Below, piece by piece: positions 9,176-18,806 of a DNA stretch of 64,000 nt. The position numbers and the translations under genes are program-made. Location of the stretch: positions 2,146,501-2,210,500 of the forward strand of contig NZ_CP150919.1 in assembly GCF_039909015.1 (NCBI RefSeq). The letters are read 5' to 3'. The notes below the pieces were generated by a model. That model was not told the origin of the DNA. It did not search any database and saw nothing but the letters and a program-made list of their open reading frames with translations. This DNA comes from Pseudomonas grandcourensis. Lineage in GTDB: Bacteria > Pseudomonadota > Gammaproteobacteria > Pseudomonadales > Pseudomonadaceae. The first letter of the stretch is position 1. The number at the start of each line of letters is the position of its first letter.

Positions 9176-10492
9176 ATGAATGCAGTAATTGCCGCGGTCG
9201 GCATCATGCTGATCCTCAGCCTGTCCCGCGTGCATGTGGTGATCGCCCTGATCGTCGGTGCGCTGGTCGGTGGATTGACCGGTGGCCTGGGCATCGAGGC
9301 AACGCTCAAGGCTTTCAACAGCGGCCTCGGCGGCGGGGCGACGGTGGCGTTGTCCTACGCCTTGCTCGGTGCTTTCGCCGTGGCCATTGCCAAGTCCGGC
9401 ATGGCCCATGCGCTGGCCGACAAGGCCCTGGCCATGGTCGACCGCCAGCACGCCAGCGGCGGTGGCCAGGTCAAATGGCTGCTGATCGGTCTGCTCTGGG
9501 TCGTGGCAATCGCTTCGCAGAACATCTTGCCGATACATATCGCGTTCATTCCGTTGCTGGTGCCGCCTCTTCTTTATGTGCTGACCAGGCTGCAACTGGA
9601 CCGTCGTCTGATCGCCTGCGTCATGACCTTCGGCCTGATCACGCCCTACATGTTCCTGCCGGTGGGCTTCGGCAACATCTTCCTCAATGAGATCCTGCTG
9701 GCCAACGTCGCCCGCAGCGGCGTGGACATCAGCGGCATCAACGTGACCCACGCCATGGGCATCCCGGCCCTGGGCATGGTGGCGGGCCTGCTGATCGCGT
9801 TTGTCAGCTACCGCAAGAAGCGTGTCTATGACCTGGCGAAGATCGAACAGGTCGAGCAAGTGGCGGTGCAATACAACCCGCTGAGCCTGATGGTGGCCGG
9901 CGTGGCCATCGCAGCGGCCTTCATCATTCAGTTGTTGCTCGATTCGATGATCATCGGTGCACTGGTCGGCTTCCTGATCTTCTCGGTGTCGGGCATCGTC
10001 AAATGGCGCGACACCGACGACCTGTTCACCGAAGGCATGAAGATGATGGCGATGATCGGCTTCATCATGATCGCCGCCTCCGGGTTTGCCGAGGTGATGA
10101 AGGCCACCGGTGAGGTGCAGACGCTGGTCGAGTCGTCGGCGGCGTACATCGATCACAGCAAAGGCGTTGGCGCCTTGCTGATGTTGCTGGTGGGATTGCT
10201 GGTGACCATGGGCATCGGCTCGTCGTTCTCCACCGTGCCGATCCTGGCGGCGATCTTCGTGCCGCTGTGCGTGCAACTGGGCTTCAGCCCGTTGGCGATC
10301 GTGTGCATCGTCGGCACCGCCGGTGCCCTGGGCGACGCCGGTTCGCCGGCTTCGGATTCGACCCTGGGGCCGACCTCCGGCCTGAACATCGATGGTCAGC
10401 ATCATCACATCTGGGACACCGTGGTCCCGACCTTCTTGCACTACAACCTGCCGCTGCTGGCGTTTGGCTGGGTGGCGGCGATGGTCTTGTAA
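9176..10492 (+). CDS. Na+/H+ antiporter-family (YuiF/NhaC-like) transporter
   Basis: 438 residues, almost entirely hydrophobic, with about eleven or twelve membrane segments. The ATG at 9176 is preferred to the one at 9170 because the AGAGG ribosome site at 9164-9168 is then correctly spaced. The repeated small-residue loops ([14 protein letters not shown] and [22 protein letters not shown]) are typical of the Na+/H+ antiporter superfamily members that move amino acids or organic acids. It corresponds by position to PA2653, between the TlpQ-like and CtpM-like receptors. That placement suggests that its substrate may be one of the attractants, but this is inference. Confidence 0.8.
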   Translation: MNAVIAAVGIMLILSLSRVHVVIALIVGALVGGLTGGLGIEATLKAFNSGLGGGATVALSYALLGAFAVAIAKSGMAHALADKALAMVDRQHASGGGQVKWLLIGLLWVVAIASQNILPIHIAFIPLLVPPLLYVLTRLQLDRRLIACVMTFGLITPYMFLPVGFGNIFLNEILLANVARSGVDISGINVTHAMGIPALGMVAGLLIAFVSYRKKRVYDLAKIEQVEQVAVQYNPLSLMVAGVAIAAAFIIQLLLDSMIIGALVGFLIFSVSGIVKWRDTDDLFTEGMKMMAMIGFIMIAASGFAEVMKATGEVQTLVESSAAYIDHSKGVGALLMLLVGLLVTMGIGSSFSTVPILAAIFVPLCVQLGFSPLAIVCIVGTAGALGDAGSPASDSTLGPTSGLNIDGQHHHIWDTVVPTFLHYNLPLLAFGWVAAMVL

Positions 10493-10505
10493 CACCCGGA
10501 ACCCC

Positions 10506-10594
10506 TGTAGGAGCGAGCCTGCTCGCGATTTCGGTCGGTCAGCCAAGTAAATGTTGACTGTGCCACCGCTATCGCGAGCAGGCTCGCTCCTACA
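10506..10594. repeat. REPIN, GTAGGAGCGAGCCTGCTCG type
   Basis: Inverted TGTAGGAGCGAGCCTGCTCG arms around about 40 bp of spacer, between the transporter stop and the next receptor. Confidence 0.85.
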
Positions 10595-10624
10595 AGGGAT
10601 CTTCAATGGTCCCTCTAATCGAGT

Positions 10625-10651
10625 TCAACTTTTGATTTGGCGTGCCGTTAA
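10625..10651 (+). promoter_or_regulatory. Candidate FliA (sigma-28) promoter of the sCache receptor
   Basis: TCAACTTT (10625-10632), an 11-bp spacer and GCCGTTAA (10644-10651) differ at one base in the second half from GCCGATAA and closely match the Pseudomonas sigma-28 pattern. It ends 40 bp before the receptor start, the same distance as at the dCache receptor. Confidence 0.6.
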
Positions 10652-10691
10652 AGCTTTTACCCACGCCAACAAAATCAAAAGAGTGAACGTC

Positions 10692-12374
10692 ATGCGCATG
10701 AGCCTCAAGGCCAAAGTCCTGTCCCTTGCCGTCCTCCCGGTGTTGCTGTTTGCGCTGGTCATCAGCCTGACCACGCTGTTCATTCTTCAGGATCAGGCGC
10801 GCAAGGAAGTAGAGCAGACCCGCGAGCGCCTGCTCAGCGATGCCAAGGCGACCCTGCAAAGCTATGTGGCCGTGGCCATGACCACGATCAAGCCGCTCTA
10901 CGACGCGGCCGCCCCCGGCGATGAGGCGGCGCGGGCCCAGGTGATCAAGCTGCTGTCGAGCATCACCTATGGCAAGGACGGCTACTTCTTCGGCTACGAC
11001 TCCAACACCGTGCGCCTGTTCAAGGCCAACAGCCCCGACGGCGTGGGCCAGAGCTTCAAGGACAACCGCGACCCGAACGGTGTCTACGTCAACCGCGACC
11101 TGGTGAAAGTCGCCAAGGACGGTACGCACTACCTGCAATACAGCTCGCCATTGCCCGGCAACACCCAAGTGCTGGTGCCCAAGCTCGGCTACACCGAATA
11201 CCTGCCGAAGTGGGACATGGCGGTCGGCACCTCGGTCAACCTCGACGGCATCGAAGCGCAAGTGGCCGTGGTCGAAGCCAAGGTCCAGGAGCGCATGCAA
11301 GGCATGGTGCTGAGCATCGTCGGCGTGGCGGTGGTGGTGCTGCTGGTGATCGCCGCTGCCGGGATGTTGCTGGCCAACACCATTCTGCGTCCGCTGCATT
11401 TGATGAAAGCCAACCTCGACGACATCGCGGCGGGCGAAGGCGATCTGACCCGCCGCTTGACCATCACCAGCCAGGACGAACTCGGTGAACTGGCCGGCTC
11501 GTTCAACCGTTTCGTCGACAAGATCCATGGCCTGGTACGGCAGATCACCGAAATGACCTCGCAACTGACCGGACTGGTGAATCAGGTGTCCGACCAGGCC
11601 AACCGTTCGGACCAGGCCATGGAACGCCAACGTCACGAAACCGATCAGGTGGCCACGGCGATCAACGAAATGTCGGCCGCCGCCCAGGAAGTGGCCAAGA
11701 GCGCGCAAAACGCTGCGGTGGCAGCCCAGCAGACCGACGAAGAAGGGCAGGCGGCCAAGCGCGTGGTGGCCGGCAGCATCGAGAAGATCCATGCCCTGGT
11801 GGACGACATCCGCAGCAGCGGCGTGTCTCTGGACAGCCTGCAAAAAGACGTGTCGTCGATTGTCAGCGTGCTCGGGGTTATTCGCTCGATTGCCGAGCAG
11901 ACCAACCTGCTGGCGCTCAACGCGGCCATCGAAGCGGCCCGCGCCGGTGAGGCCGGGCGCGGCTTTGCGGTGGTGGCCGATGAAGTGCGCGCACTGGCCA
12001 GCCGCACGCAAATCAGCACCCAGGAAATCCAGGGCATGATCGACCGCTTGCAGGCCGGCACCCGGTCGGCGGTGGAGGCGATGCGTCGTTCCAGCGAAGC
12101 CGGCGACGGCACCTCGGCCCAGGCCAACGAGGCGGGGGCTTCGCTGGACACCATGGCGCAGCTGATCGCGACCATCAATTCGATGAACGCACAGATCGCC
12201 AGTGCCGCCGAAGAACAGACCGCCGTGGCCGAAGAGATCAACCGCAGCGTGCACCAGATTGCCGTGGCGGTGGACAGCGTGGCGGATGAAACCCAACTCG
12301 GCGCGCAGACTTCACGCAGCCTGGCCGACCTCGGTCAGCGCCTGGGCAGTCTGGTCGGGCAGTTCCGGATCTGA
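10692..12374 (+). CDS. Methyl-accepting chemotaxis receptor with sCache sensor, CtpM-like
   Basis: 560 residues. Membrane helix 1 is at about 12-33. A single-Cache periplasmic domain of about 150 residues ([15 protein letters not shown] and [19 protein letters not shown] are typical sCache_2 pieces) is followed by membrane helix 2 at about 200-222, HAMP and the conserved tip [19 protein letters not shown]. It senses a small organic compound in the periplasm and signals to CheA. Length and position beside the transporter match PA2652 (CtpM, reported as the malate receptor). Malate is therefore a reasonable guess. The alternative start at 10698 is only two codons downstream. Confidence 0.9.
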   Translation: MRMSLKAKVLSLAVLPVLLFALVISLTTLFILQDQARKEVEQTRERLLSDAKATLQSYVAVAMTTIKPLYDAAAPGDEAARAQVIKLLSSITYGKDGYFFGYDSNTVRLFKANSPDGVGQSFKDNRDPNGVYVNRDLVKVAKDGTHYLQYSSPLPGNTQVLVPKLGYTEYLPKWDMAVGTSVNLDGIEAQVAVVEAKVQERMQGMVLSIVGVAVVVLLVIAAAGMLLANTILRPLHLMKANLDDIAAGEGDLTRRLTITSQDELGELAGSFNRFVDKIHGLVRQITEMTSQLTGLVNQVSDQANRSDQAMERQRHETDQVATAINEMSAAAQEVAKSAQNAAVAAQQTDEEGQAAKRVVAGSIEKIHALVDDIRSSGVSLDSLQKDVSSIVSVLGVIRSIAEQTNLLALNAAIEAARAGEAGRGFAVVADEVRALASRTQISTQEIQGMIDRLQAGTRSAVEAMRRSSEAGDGTSAQANEAGASLDTMAQLIATINSMNAQIASAAEEQTAVAEEINRSVHQIAVAVDSVADETQLGAQTSRSLADLGQRLGSLVGQFRI

Positions 12375-12476
12375 CTGATTTGCAACCTGTGGGGTTTGAG
12401 ACTGGCAGGAGCGACAGCCACTACACTTGTTCTGTGCATTCGAGCACTGGACGACCTTGCTAGAGGAGTCAGCCCC

Positions 12477-12641
12477 ATGATTGACCGCGAAAGTATCTGC
12501 GATTGCCCGAAATGTTCCTGCAAACTCGGTGAACATCCGATTGCCCGTCACGGCAAACACTACTGCTGTGAAGCCTGCGCCAAGCACCATGAACACGGCG
12601 AGGAATGCACCCATAAAGGTTGCAAGTGCGCTCATGGCTGA
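12477..12641 (+). CDS. Bacterial metallothionein
   Basis: 54 residues with ten Cys (8, 10, 13, 15, 30, 31, 34, 44, 49, 51) and several His, including CDCPKCSC near the start and CTHKGCKC near the end. The central HYCCEAC segment is the SmtA/BmtA signature. It binds zinc or cadmium in thiolate clusters in the cytoplasm. The ATG at 12477 follows a good AGAGGAG ribosome site; the longer in-frame reading from 12396 is not supported. It ends beside a hairpin shared with the convergent next gene. Confidence 0.93.
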   Translation: MIDRESICDCPKCSCKLGEHPIARHGKHYCCEACAKHHEHGEECTHKGCKCAHG

Positions 12642-12652
12642 CAATCGCGAAT

Positions 12653-12681
12653 GAAAAGTGGAGCCTAGTCCGGCTCCACTT
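12653..12681. terminator. Hairpin terminator shared by convergent genes
   Basis: A 10-bp inverted repeat AAGTGGAGCC/GGCTCCACTT (12656-12665 and 12672-12681) has four T on the minus-strand side. It overlaps the stop codon of the 92-residue leftward gene and follows the metallothionein gene. Confidence 0.6.
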
Positions 12682-12943
12682 CCAGTCTCAGGCTGTCATC
12701 CTCCAGGCGTTCGCTGTGGCGGACGGTGCCTTGCAAGCGCCGCCCTTCGACCCGCACCACCAAGGTCTTCGCTTGCTCAAGATCCTCCGGCAGTGGCGCC
12801 GCGACGCGAATGGCGAAGCAGAATGGGTCATTTTCGACCTGTTCCAGGCCGATCAGGCACTCGACGCTTTTGGTGATGCGGTCGGTCGGCGCGTCCAGAC
12901 CGTAGTCCAGCTGCGCAGGGCTGTAGACGGGTGTTGCGCTCAT
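12665..12943 (-). CDS. Conserved hypothetical protein, 92 residues
   Basis: I do not recognise a domain. The protein is acidic and soluble, with no signal peptide. It has one short hydrophobic stretch around ECLIGLEQ and a C-terminal half that reads as alternating beta-strands (KTLVVRVEGRRLQGTVRHSE, then LRLEVEPD). Codon use is like its neighbours and the start is an ATG with a purine-rich leader (GGGAAGGG). It lies convergent to the metallothionein gene and 33 bp before another small leftward gene, so the two small genes may be co-transcribed. Confidence 0.6.
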   Translation of the reverse strand: MSATPVYSPAQLDYGLDAPTDRITKSVECLIGLEQVENDPFCFAIRVAAPLPEDLEQAKTLVVRVEGRRLQGTVRHSERLEDDSLRLEVEPD

Positions 12944-12976
12944 ATCCCTTCCCCCGAACTTGATGGTTACCGGATA

Positions 12977-13204
12977 TTAGTTCGCCGGCCGCCACTTGAC
13001 GTTTTCCACGCCGAATTTTTCAGCCATCGGCTTGCTGGTCTTTTGCACCTTCTCGCGTCCGAACCGGGGGATTCGCCCCACCCCCGCGTCACAGCTCGCC
13101 CAATGCCAGGCTTCTGCGTTATCCATTTTTTCCAGGCGGATGATGAATGACTTCGCAGCGCCATGGAGGGTGTACTCGATGACGAATAATTTTGCACTGT
13201 TCAT
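12977..13204 (-). CDS. Small conserved protein (DUF6555-like)
   Basis: 75 residues: an N-terminal beta-strand pattern (KLFVIEYTLHG, KSFIIR), then MDNAEAWHWASCDAGVGRIP and a basic C-terminus. This matches small Pseudomonas proteins that I recall as DUF6555; the number is from memory. No signal peptide and no known function. An overlapping start in another frame was rejected because this frame has the recognisable sequence and an ATG preceded by GGAGG on the minus strand. Confidence 0.65.
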   Translation of the reverse strand: MNSAKLFVIEYTLHGAAKSFIIRLEKMDNAEAWHWASCDAGVGRIPRFGREKVQKTSKPMAEKFGVENVKWRPAN

Positions 13205-13351
13205 AAAGCCCCGGTTCCTCCCTGTTGTACATAGAAGGATCGCACGCCATCAGGAAAATTCCTTCGGATTGTCGGACGGCGGCGGTTGCTGGCGACAAGT
13301 TCGGCGCCCCGTTACCATGGAACCTTCCCGAACCCCCAATGAACATTGACC

Positions 13352-14131
13352 ATGGCCCTCGCCGCACCGCCTGACCTGAGTGACACCGATGTGCCTGTGC
13401 AACCGCTGGCTCGCACCTATCCGCGCGGGTTGTACATCGAGCCCCATGAGCACGTCTGGGGCCAGTTGCTGTATGCGATGAGCGGGGTGATGTGGGTCGA
13501 GACGCCGCACGAAGCACTGGTGGTGCCGCCGCAGCGGGCGGTGTGGTTGCCACCCGGCGTACCTCATGGAATTCGTGTGGTGTCCGACCTGCAAATGCGC
13601 AACATCTATTTGCGCCCGTCCCTGGCGGCGACCCTGGATGACAGCGTTCAGGTGATCGAGGTCGGCGGCTTGCTGCGTGAGCTGATCGTCGGTCTGGTGG
13701 AGCAGGGCAACGACGGGGCGCCCGAGTATTACGACGCACTGGTGGGCCTGGCGCTGCTGGAGCTCAAGCGGGCCAGGCGCTCGTTGCTGAAAATCCCGCT
13801 GCCGGACGATTCCGACCGACGGCTGATGAACCTGTGTCAGGCGGTCATGGCCGCGCCTTCACTGGACATTCCTTTCGAACAACATGCCGATAACGCCGGA
13901 GCCAGCGTGCGCACCCTGGCGCGGCTGTTCAAGGATGGTTTGGGCATGGGCTTCGCCGAGTGGCGGCGTCAGGTGCAACTGGCGACGGCGGTGGCCGAGC
14001 TGATCCAGGGTGTACCGGTCAGCGTGATTGCCCGGGAGCTGGGCTATTCGCCGAGCAGCTTCAGCGATATGTTTCGTCGTGAACTGGGCGTTGCCCCTTC
14101 ACAGTTTCCTGCGGCGCAACGCCAGGACTGA
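13352..14131 (+). CDS. AraC-family transcriptional regulator (cupin sensor)
   Basis: 259 residues from the ATG at 13352; a TTG two codons upstream is the alternative. The N-terminal cupin (about 15-95, with EPHEHVWGQLLYAMSGVMWVE and LPPGVPHGI) is followed by a double helix-turn-helix at about 160-255 ending IARELGYSPSSFSDMFRRELGVAPSQF. This layout is that of NimR/RipA-like regulators, which sense small effectors through the cupin. Possible targets are the following XapX and oxidoreductase genes, but no operator is recognised. Confidence 0.85.
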   Translation: MALAAPPDLSDTDVPVQPLARTYPRGLYIEPHEHVWGQLLYAMSGVMWVETPHEALVVPPQRAVWLPPGVPHGIRVVSDLQMRNIYLRPSLAATLDDSVQVIEVGGLLRELIVGLVEQGNDGAPEYYDALVGLALLELKRARRSLLKIPLPDDSDRRLMNLCQAVMAAPSLDIPFEQHADNAGASVRTLARLFKDGLGMGFAEWRRQVQLATAVAELIQGVPVSVIARELGYSPSSFSDMFRRELGVAPSQFPAAQRQD

Positions 14132-14236
14132 ATTCGCCGTGGCCATGCTTTGGCCGAAATTCAGAAGCACTTGGCCGATGCTCAAAGGCGTCGCCCTCTA
14201 GACTCGGCGCATACCTCAATTGCCCCGGAGTCTGCC

Positions 14237-14410
14237 ATGAACTACCTCGTGTCAGTGGCCATCGGTCTGGGCGTCGGTCTGCTCTACGGCGCCCTGGACT
14301 TTCGTTCCCCCGCACCCCCGGCCATCGCGCTTGTGGGCCTGCTCGGCATGCTCGCCGGCGAAAAGCTCTGGCCGATGGGGCGAGAGTTGGTGGCTGGCTG
14401 GATTTCCTGA
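14237..14410 (+). CDS. XapX-domain small membrane protein
   Basis: 57 residues with two hydrophobic helices (about 3-20 and 28-42) joined by DFRSPAPPAIALVGLLGML, the XapX family pattern. It starts at the ATG at 14237 after CGGAGTC. The role of XapX proteins is unknown, though they often sit beside AraC or LysR regulators and small oxidoreductases, as here. It is 27 bp before the next gene and is likely in one operon with it. Confidence 0.8.
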   Translation: MNYLVSVAIGLGVGLLYGALDFRSPAPPAIALVGLLGMLAGEKLWPMGRELVAGWIS

Positions 14411-14437
14411 ACCCTTTTCGACTCGATGGATACGCCC

Positions 14438-15394
14438 ATGAAAGCTCTGCAATTCGATAAAACCGGTGATCTCTCGGCCCTGCGCTACGTCGAGGTGCCT
14501 ACGCCCGTGCCCGGCGCCGATGAAGTGCTGGTCGAGATCAAGGCCGCCGGCCTCAACCCCAGCGATGTGAAGAACGTGCTGGGGCGTTTCCCCTACACCA
14601 CCTTGCCGCGGATTCCCGGTCGAGACTTTGCCGGCGTTGTTGTGGCTGGCCCGCAGGCGCTGATCGGTCAGGAAGTCTGGGGCACAGGCAAGGAACTGGG
14701 CTTTTTCGCCGACGGTTCCCACGCGCAGTTCGTCAAACTGCCGGCCAACGGCGTGGCGCTCAAACCCACGCATTTGAGCTTCGCCCAGGCCGCCAGCCTC
14801 GGTGTGCCCTACACCACGGCGTGGGATGCGCTGGAACGCAGCCTGGTGACGGCCGAAACCCGATTGCTGGTCATCGGTGGCGGGGCGGTCGGCAGTGCCG
14901 CGCTGGCCTTGGCCAAGGTGCGCGGTGCCCGGGTGCTGGCGGCCGCGCGGCGTCCGGAACAGGTCAAGGACTTGCAGGACCAGGGTTATCAGACCCTGCT
15001 ACTGGATAAACCCGAAGACTTGGGCGCGCAGGTCAATGCGGTGTATGCCGGCGGCGCCGACGTGATTTTCGACACCACCGGTTTCTGGCTGCCGGCCTCG
15101 GTACCCGCCCTGGCCACGTTCGGCCGCATCGCGATCATCGCGGCGCCCGTGGAGGGTCACGTGCAGTTGCCGGCCCTGGCGTTGTATCGCAAGGGTGGCT
15201 CGGTGGTGGGAATCAACTCGCTGCTGTACGGGGTGCAGGCGTGTGCGGCGATGCTTGAGCAGTTCGGCCGGTTCTTCGATCAGGATTTGTTGCCGTTGCC
15301 GCAGGGACTGTTCGAATCACCATTGGCTGAAGGGCTGGAGCGCTATGCCGAAGTGAATCAGGGCAGCGGTGACAAGGTGATTCTGCTGCCATAA
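14438..15394 (+). CDS. Zinc-binding-type alcohol dehydrogenase / quinone oxidoreductase
   Basis: 318 residues of the MDR superfamily. A GroES-like domain (1-120, with the segment ending RIPGRDFAGVV) is followed by a Rossmann fold with VIGGGAVGSAALALAKVRGA as the NADP-binding turn. No structural-zinc Cys cluster is visible, which suggests a quinone oxidoreductase-like reductase of aldehydes or enones. The ATG at 14438 (MKALQF) is the typical family start; one four codons upstream is possible. The substrate is unknown. Confidence 0.8.
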   Translation: MKALQFDKTGDLSALRYVEVPTPVPGADEVLVEIKAAGLNPSDVKNVLGRFPYTTLPRIPGRDFAGVVVAGPQALIGQEVWGTGKELGFFADGSHAQFVKLPANGVALKPTHLSFAQAASLGVPYTTAWDALERSLVTAETRLLVIGGGAVGSAALALAKVRGARVLAAARRPEQVKDLQDQGYQTLLLDKPEDLGAQVNAVYAGGADVIFDTTGFWLPASVPALATFGRIAIIAAPVEGHVQLPALALYRKGGSVVGINSLLYGVQACAAMLEQFGRFFDQDLLPLPQGLFESPLAEGLERYAEVNQGSGDKVILLP

Positions 15395-15491
15395 CCGCTC
15401 CCACAGGGGCACGGCTCACCACTGCATCTCCTGCAAAGAAAAGGGCTCGATTGCTGTAGGATTAGTTACCTAGACTCCAAGAGGTAACCCC

Positions 15492-16526
15492 ATGAGCGAG
15501 CCGATTCGCCTGACCCAATACAGCCACGGCGCCGGTTGCGGTTGCAAGATCTCCCCCCAGGTGCTGGAAGTGATCCTGGCCGGCAGCGGGGCGCAGAACC
15601 TCGACCCGAAGCTTTGGGTCGGCAATGCCTCGCGCGATGACGCGGCGGTGTATGCCATCGATGAGGAACGCGGCGTGGTCTCGACCACCGACTTTTTCAT
15701 GCCGATCGTCGACGATCCCTTCGATTTCGGCCGTATTGCCGCCACCAATGCCATCAGCGACATCTATGCGATGGGCGGCGATCCGTTGATGGCGATTGCG
15801 ATTCTGGGCTGGCCGGTGAATGTGCTGGCACCGGAAGTTGCCCGGGAAGTGATACGCGGCGGTCGTTCGGTGTGTGACGAGGCGGGCATCCCGCTGGCAG
15901 GCGGGCACTCCATCGACGCGCCAGAACCGATCTTTGGCCTGGCTGTCACCGGCCTGGTGGAAAAGCGCCACATGAAGCGCAACGACACCGCCACCGCCGG
16001 TTGCCTGCTTTATCTCACCAAGCCCCTGGGTATCGGCATCCTTACGACGGCCGAGAAAAAGGGCAAATTGCGCAACGCCGACATCGGCCTGGCCCGGGAC
16101 TGGATGTGCACCCTGAACAAACCCGGCAGCCGCTTCGGCAAGCTCGACGGCGTGACCGCGATGACCGACGTCACCGGTTTCGGCCTGCTTGGGCACCTGG
16201 TGGAAATGGCCGATGGCAGCCAGCTCACGGCGCGCATTGAATACGACCGCGTACCGCGCCTGCCGGGGGTGGAATATTACCTGGAACAGGGCTGCGTACC
16301 GGGCGGGACGCTGCGCAATTTCGACAGCTACGCCAGCAAGCTCGGACGCCTTCAGGAGCTGCACAAACGTGTGCTCTGCGACCCGCAAACCAGCGGCGGC
16401 CTGCTGATTGCCGTGACGCCTGAAGGAAACGAGCAATTCCTCTCGGTGGCCGCCGAACTGGGCCTGAGCCTGGAACCGATCGGTGAACTGGTCGAGCGAC
16501 AGAGCAACGCGGTCGAGGTGTTTTGA
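15492..16526 (+). CDS. selD: Selenide, water dikinase SelD
   Basis: 344 residues. SelD makes selenophosphate from selenide and ATP. The N-terminal catalytic segment reads GAGCGCK, so the active residue is Cys, not selenocysteine, followed by the essential Lys. GGHSID and [10 protein letters not shown] are AIRS-family motifs. It overlaps the downstream mnmH by one base (TGATG), so the two are translationally coupled. The selenophosphate is therefore used at least for tRNA 2-selenouridine; no selA/selB is seen here. Confidence 0.96.
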   Translation: MSEPIRLTQYSHGAGCGCKISPQVLEVILAGSGAQNLDPKLWVGNASRDDAAVYAIDEERGVVSTTDFFMPIVDDPFDFGRIAATNAISDIYAMGGDPLMAIAILGWPVNVLAPEVAREVIRGGRSVCDEAGIPLAGGHSIDAPEPIFGLAVTGLVEKRHMKRNDTATAGCLLYLTKPLGIGILTTAEKKGKLRNADIGLARDWMCTLNKPGSRFGKLDGVTAMTDVTGFGLLGHLVEMADGSQLTARIEYDRVPRLPGVEYYLEQGCVPGGTLRNFDSYASKLGRLQELHKRVLCDPQTSGGLLIAVTPEGNEQFLSVAAELGLSLEPIGELVERQSNAVEVF

Positions 16527-17629
16527 TGTACGTCGACTGCACCGATTACCGCGACATCTTCCTCAACGACCGGCCAATGATGGATGCCCGCGCGCCGGTC
16601 GAATTCAACAAGGGCGCGTTTCCCGGCGTGATCAACCTGCCGTTGATGAATGATCATGAACGCCAGCGGGTCGGCACCTGCTACAAGCAGCACGGCCAGC
16701 AAGCGGCCATCGTGCTGGGGCATCAACTGGTGTCGGGCGCGGTCAAGGCCGAACGCATCCAGGCCTGGGCCGATTTTGCCCGGGCGCATCCGGATGGCCT
16801 GTTGTATTGCTTTCGCGGCGGCCTGCGCTCGCAGATCGTCCAGCAATGGCTCAAGGACGAGGCCGGCATCGACTATCCACGGGTGGGTGGCGGCTACAAG
16901 GCCATGCGTACCTTCCTGCTGGACACCCTCGATCAAGCCGTGACCCAGTGCGATTTCGTCCTGCTGGGCGGGATGACCGGCACCGGCAAGACCGAGGTGC
17001 TCACGCAACTGGGCAATGCTGTGGACCTTGAAGGTCATGCCAACCACCGCGGCTCCAGTTTCGGCAAGCGCGCCACGGGCCAACCCTCGAATATCGACTT
17101 CGAAAACCGCTTGGCCGTGGACGTGCTGAAAAAACGCGCCCGGGGCATCGAGCAGTTCGTACTGGAAGACGAAAGCCGTGCGGTAGGCAGTTGTGCGTTG
17201 CCGTTGCCGCTGTACCAGGGCATGCAGCAGTTCCCGATGGTGTGGCTGGAAGACAGCCTGGAAGGTCGGGTCGAGCGGATCCTGCGCGATTACGTGGTGG
17301 ATCTGTGCGCCGAATTCATCGACGTGCATGGCGAGGAGGGCTTTGCGCTGTTTTCCGAACGCTTGCTGGAAAGCCTGAACAATGTGCAGAAGCGCCTGGG
17401 TGGCGAACGTCATCGGCGCATGCTGGTCTTGATGGAGGATGCGTTGGCCGAGCAGGCCCGCAGTGGCGCGGTGGATCTGCACCGGGGCTGGATCGAAGGG
17501 CTGCTGTGCGAGTATTACGATCCGATGTATGCGTTTCAGCGGGAGAAGAAAGACGCGCGGATCGAGTTTGCCGGGGAGCGGGGGGCGGTTCTTGAGTATC
17601 TGCGCGAGCGGGTGAGTCAACGAAAGTGA
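16526..17629 (+). CDS. mnmH: tRNA 2-selenouridine synthase MnmH (SelU)
   Basis: 367 residues. The N-terminal rhodanese domain (about 5-130) has its catalytic Cys in [12 protein letters not shown]. The second half is a P-loop domain with [12 protein letters not shown]. The enzyme geranylates and then selenates 2-thiouridine at position 34 of Lys, Glu and Gln tRNAs using selenophosphate from SelD, encoded immediately upstream. The ATG at 16526 lies on the selD stop codon. Confidence 0.95.
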   Translation: MYVDCTDYRDIFLNDRPMMDARAPVEFNKGAFPGVINLPLMNDHERQRVGTCYKQHGQQAAIVLGHQLVSGAVKAERIQAWADFARAHPDGLLYCFRGGLRSQIVQQWLKDEAGIDYPRVGGGYKAMRTFLLDTLDQAVTQCDFVLLGGMTGTGKTEVLTQLGNAVDLEGHANHRGSSFGKRATGQPSNIDFENRLAVDVLKKRARGIEQFVLEDESRAVGSCALPLPLYQGMQQFPMVWLEDSLEGRVERILRDYVVDLCAEFIDVHGEEGFALFSERLLESLNNVQKRLGGERHRRMLVLMEDALAEQARSGAVDLHRGWIEGLLCEYYDPMYAFQREKKDARIEFAGERGAVLEYLRERVSQRK

Positions 17630-17642
17630 TGTCGGTTTTACT

Positions 17643-17747
17643 GGCCCCATCGCGAGCAAGCTCGCTCCCACAGTAGAGCTTCATTGAGCACAGGTTTTGT
17701 GTTCGACGCAGATCCAGTGTGGGAGCGAGCTTGCTCGCGATGGGGCC
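17643..17747. repeat. Inverted REP pair, outward orientation
   Basis: Two perfect 30-bp arms (17643-17672 and 17718-17747), GGCCCCATCGCGAGCAAGCT.. and complement, flank 45 bp. The REP order is the reverse of the other REPINs here (GAGC parts facing inwards). It lies between the convergent mnmH and phosphatase genes. Confidence 0.85.
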
Positions 17748-17766
17748 GGATCAGGCATTGCAGGTA

Positions 17767-18438
17767 TCAAGTCGGGCAGGTTTCAGCACCATTATCCAGG
17801 CCTTGCTTGTACACATGGCTCTGCAAACTGGCCTTGCCGTTGTGCCAGGTCAGGGTCAGTACATACAGCGAGTCGTAGTCGCTGGACTCCCAGTCGTCGA
17901 TGATCTTCGCATCCTTGCCGGTGGCTTCGCCGGCCACCGTGTTGATCAGCTCCGGCAGGTAGCCGTGGGACCAGGCCGTGTAGATGATCGAGTTGTGGTA
18001 CTTGTCGTGGAGCAGCTCATCGGCCAGGTCACTGGTGTCATTGGCGGAAAAGTTGATGTTCACCGGCAGGCCCAGCTTGATGGCGCTGGGGCTGATGGTC
18101 ATCAGGGGGCGGATGTAACTGTAGGAATTGTCGAATTCGCCTTCCTCGACGTTACGCGTCGGGTTCGCCGCAAACACATAGTTGGCCTTGCCGAACTTTT
18201 CCGGCAGCAGCGTGGCCAGGTCGATGGCGCGGTTGAGTCCCTGGCAATTGAGCTGGCCCAGGCCGCCGGCGGGTTTTTCCCCGTGGCGCAGGAAGACCAG
18301 CGTCTGGGTGCCATCCATCGGCTGGGCGCGGCTCAAGCCGGACTCCAGCGCCAGAAACACCGCGCTGACCACCAACAAGGCGGGCAACAAAAAGTAAGCG
18401 CGATGTTTGAAGCGTTTGGCAAAATTGAACAGGTTCAT
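17767..18438 (-). CDS. Membrane-anchored histidine-phosphatase-family protein
   Basis: 223 residues. One N-terminal membrane helix (about 14-33) is followed by an exported domain with the family's R-H-G-E motif at 51-54 (FLRHGEKP; His52 would be phosphorylated) and a second catalytic His in TAWSHGYLPELI. The superfamily includes phosphoglycerate mutase and acid phosphatases. Anchored periplasmic members remove phosphate from sugars or unknown substrates. It is a single gene with a 368-bp upstream gap. Confidence 0.8.
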   Translation of the reverse strand: MNLFNFAKRFKHRAYFLLPALLVVSAVFLALESGLSRAQPMDGTQTLVFLRHGEKPAGGLGQLNCQGLNRAIDLATLLPEKFGKANYVFAANPTRNVEEGEFDNSYSYIRPLMTISPSAIKLGLPVNINFSANDTSDLADELLHDKYHNSIIYTAWSHGYLPELINTVAGEATGKDAKIIDDWESSDYDSLYVLTLTWHNGKASLQSHVYKQGLDNGAETCPT

Positions 18439-18806
18439 GAATAAAAGGATCTTCAGCGCAATTCGGTTAAGGCTGACAAACCTTTACACCACGATTGTCC
18501 TGCGTCGGGTGTTTTCCATGTCATTGAAGCCGGTCCGTTATCAAAGGGATGGTGCTCAGAGTCCCCTGATCCCGTTTGGTTCGATTCCGGCCAAGTGCGC
18601 GGCAATCTACCGGTAACCTTCACGGGTTTGCAGCGAAGGTTATCGACAGGATGTTGCACAAATGTGGACACAATACACCGGATGGTGTCGAAACAGTGGT
18701 GATCTCTTTTGATCTCGCCTATCAGCGAGAACGATGGCTTCAGGGGCTCGCTGAGCCGATAACTACATTATTATCGTCACTCTCAATGTCTTCGTGGATC
18801 GCGCCC
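18439..18806. other. Intergenic region without a recognisable gene
   Basis: This 368-bp stretch is more AT-rich than its surroundings and divides two divergent genes. It holds an inverted repeat TAACCTTC..GAAGGTTA (about 18613-18643) and a GCCGATAA at 18754-18761 with no matching upstream half. No convincing small protein, tRNA or riboswitch was seen. It probably carries the promoters of both genes. Confidence 0.4.

Noticed and set aside
18570-18600. GGTTCGATTCC, resembling a tRNA T-arm
   Set aside because: The flanking bases do not form a T-stem or acceptor stem, and no anticodon arm fits upstream.
18754-18761. Perfect sigma-28 -10 element GCCGATAA upstream of the glutathione transferase gene
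   Set aside because: No TAAA/TCAA-type upstream element lies 11 bp before it.
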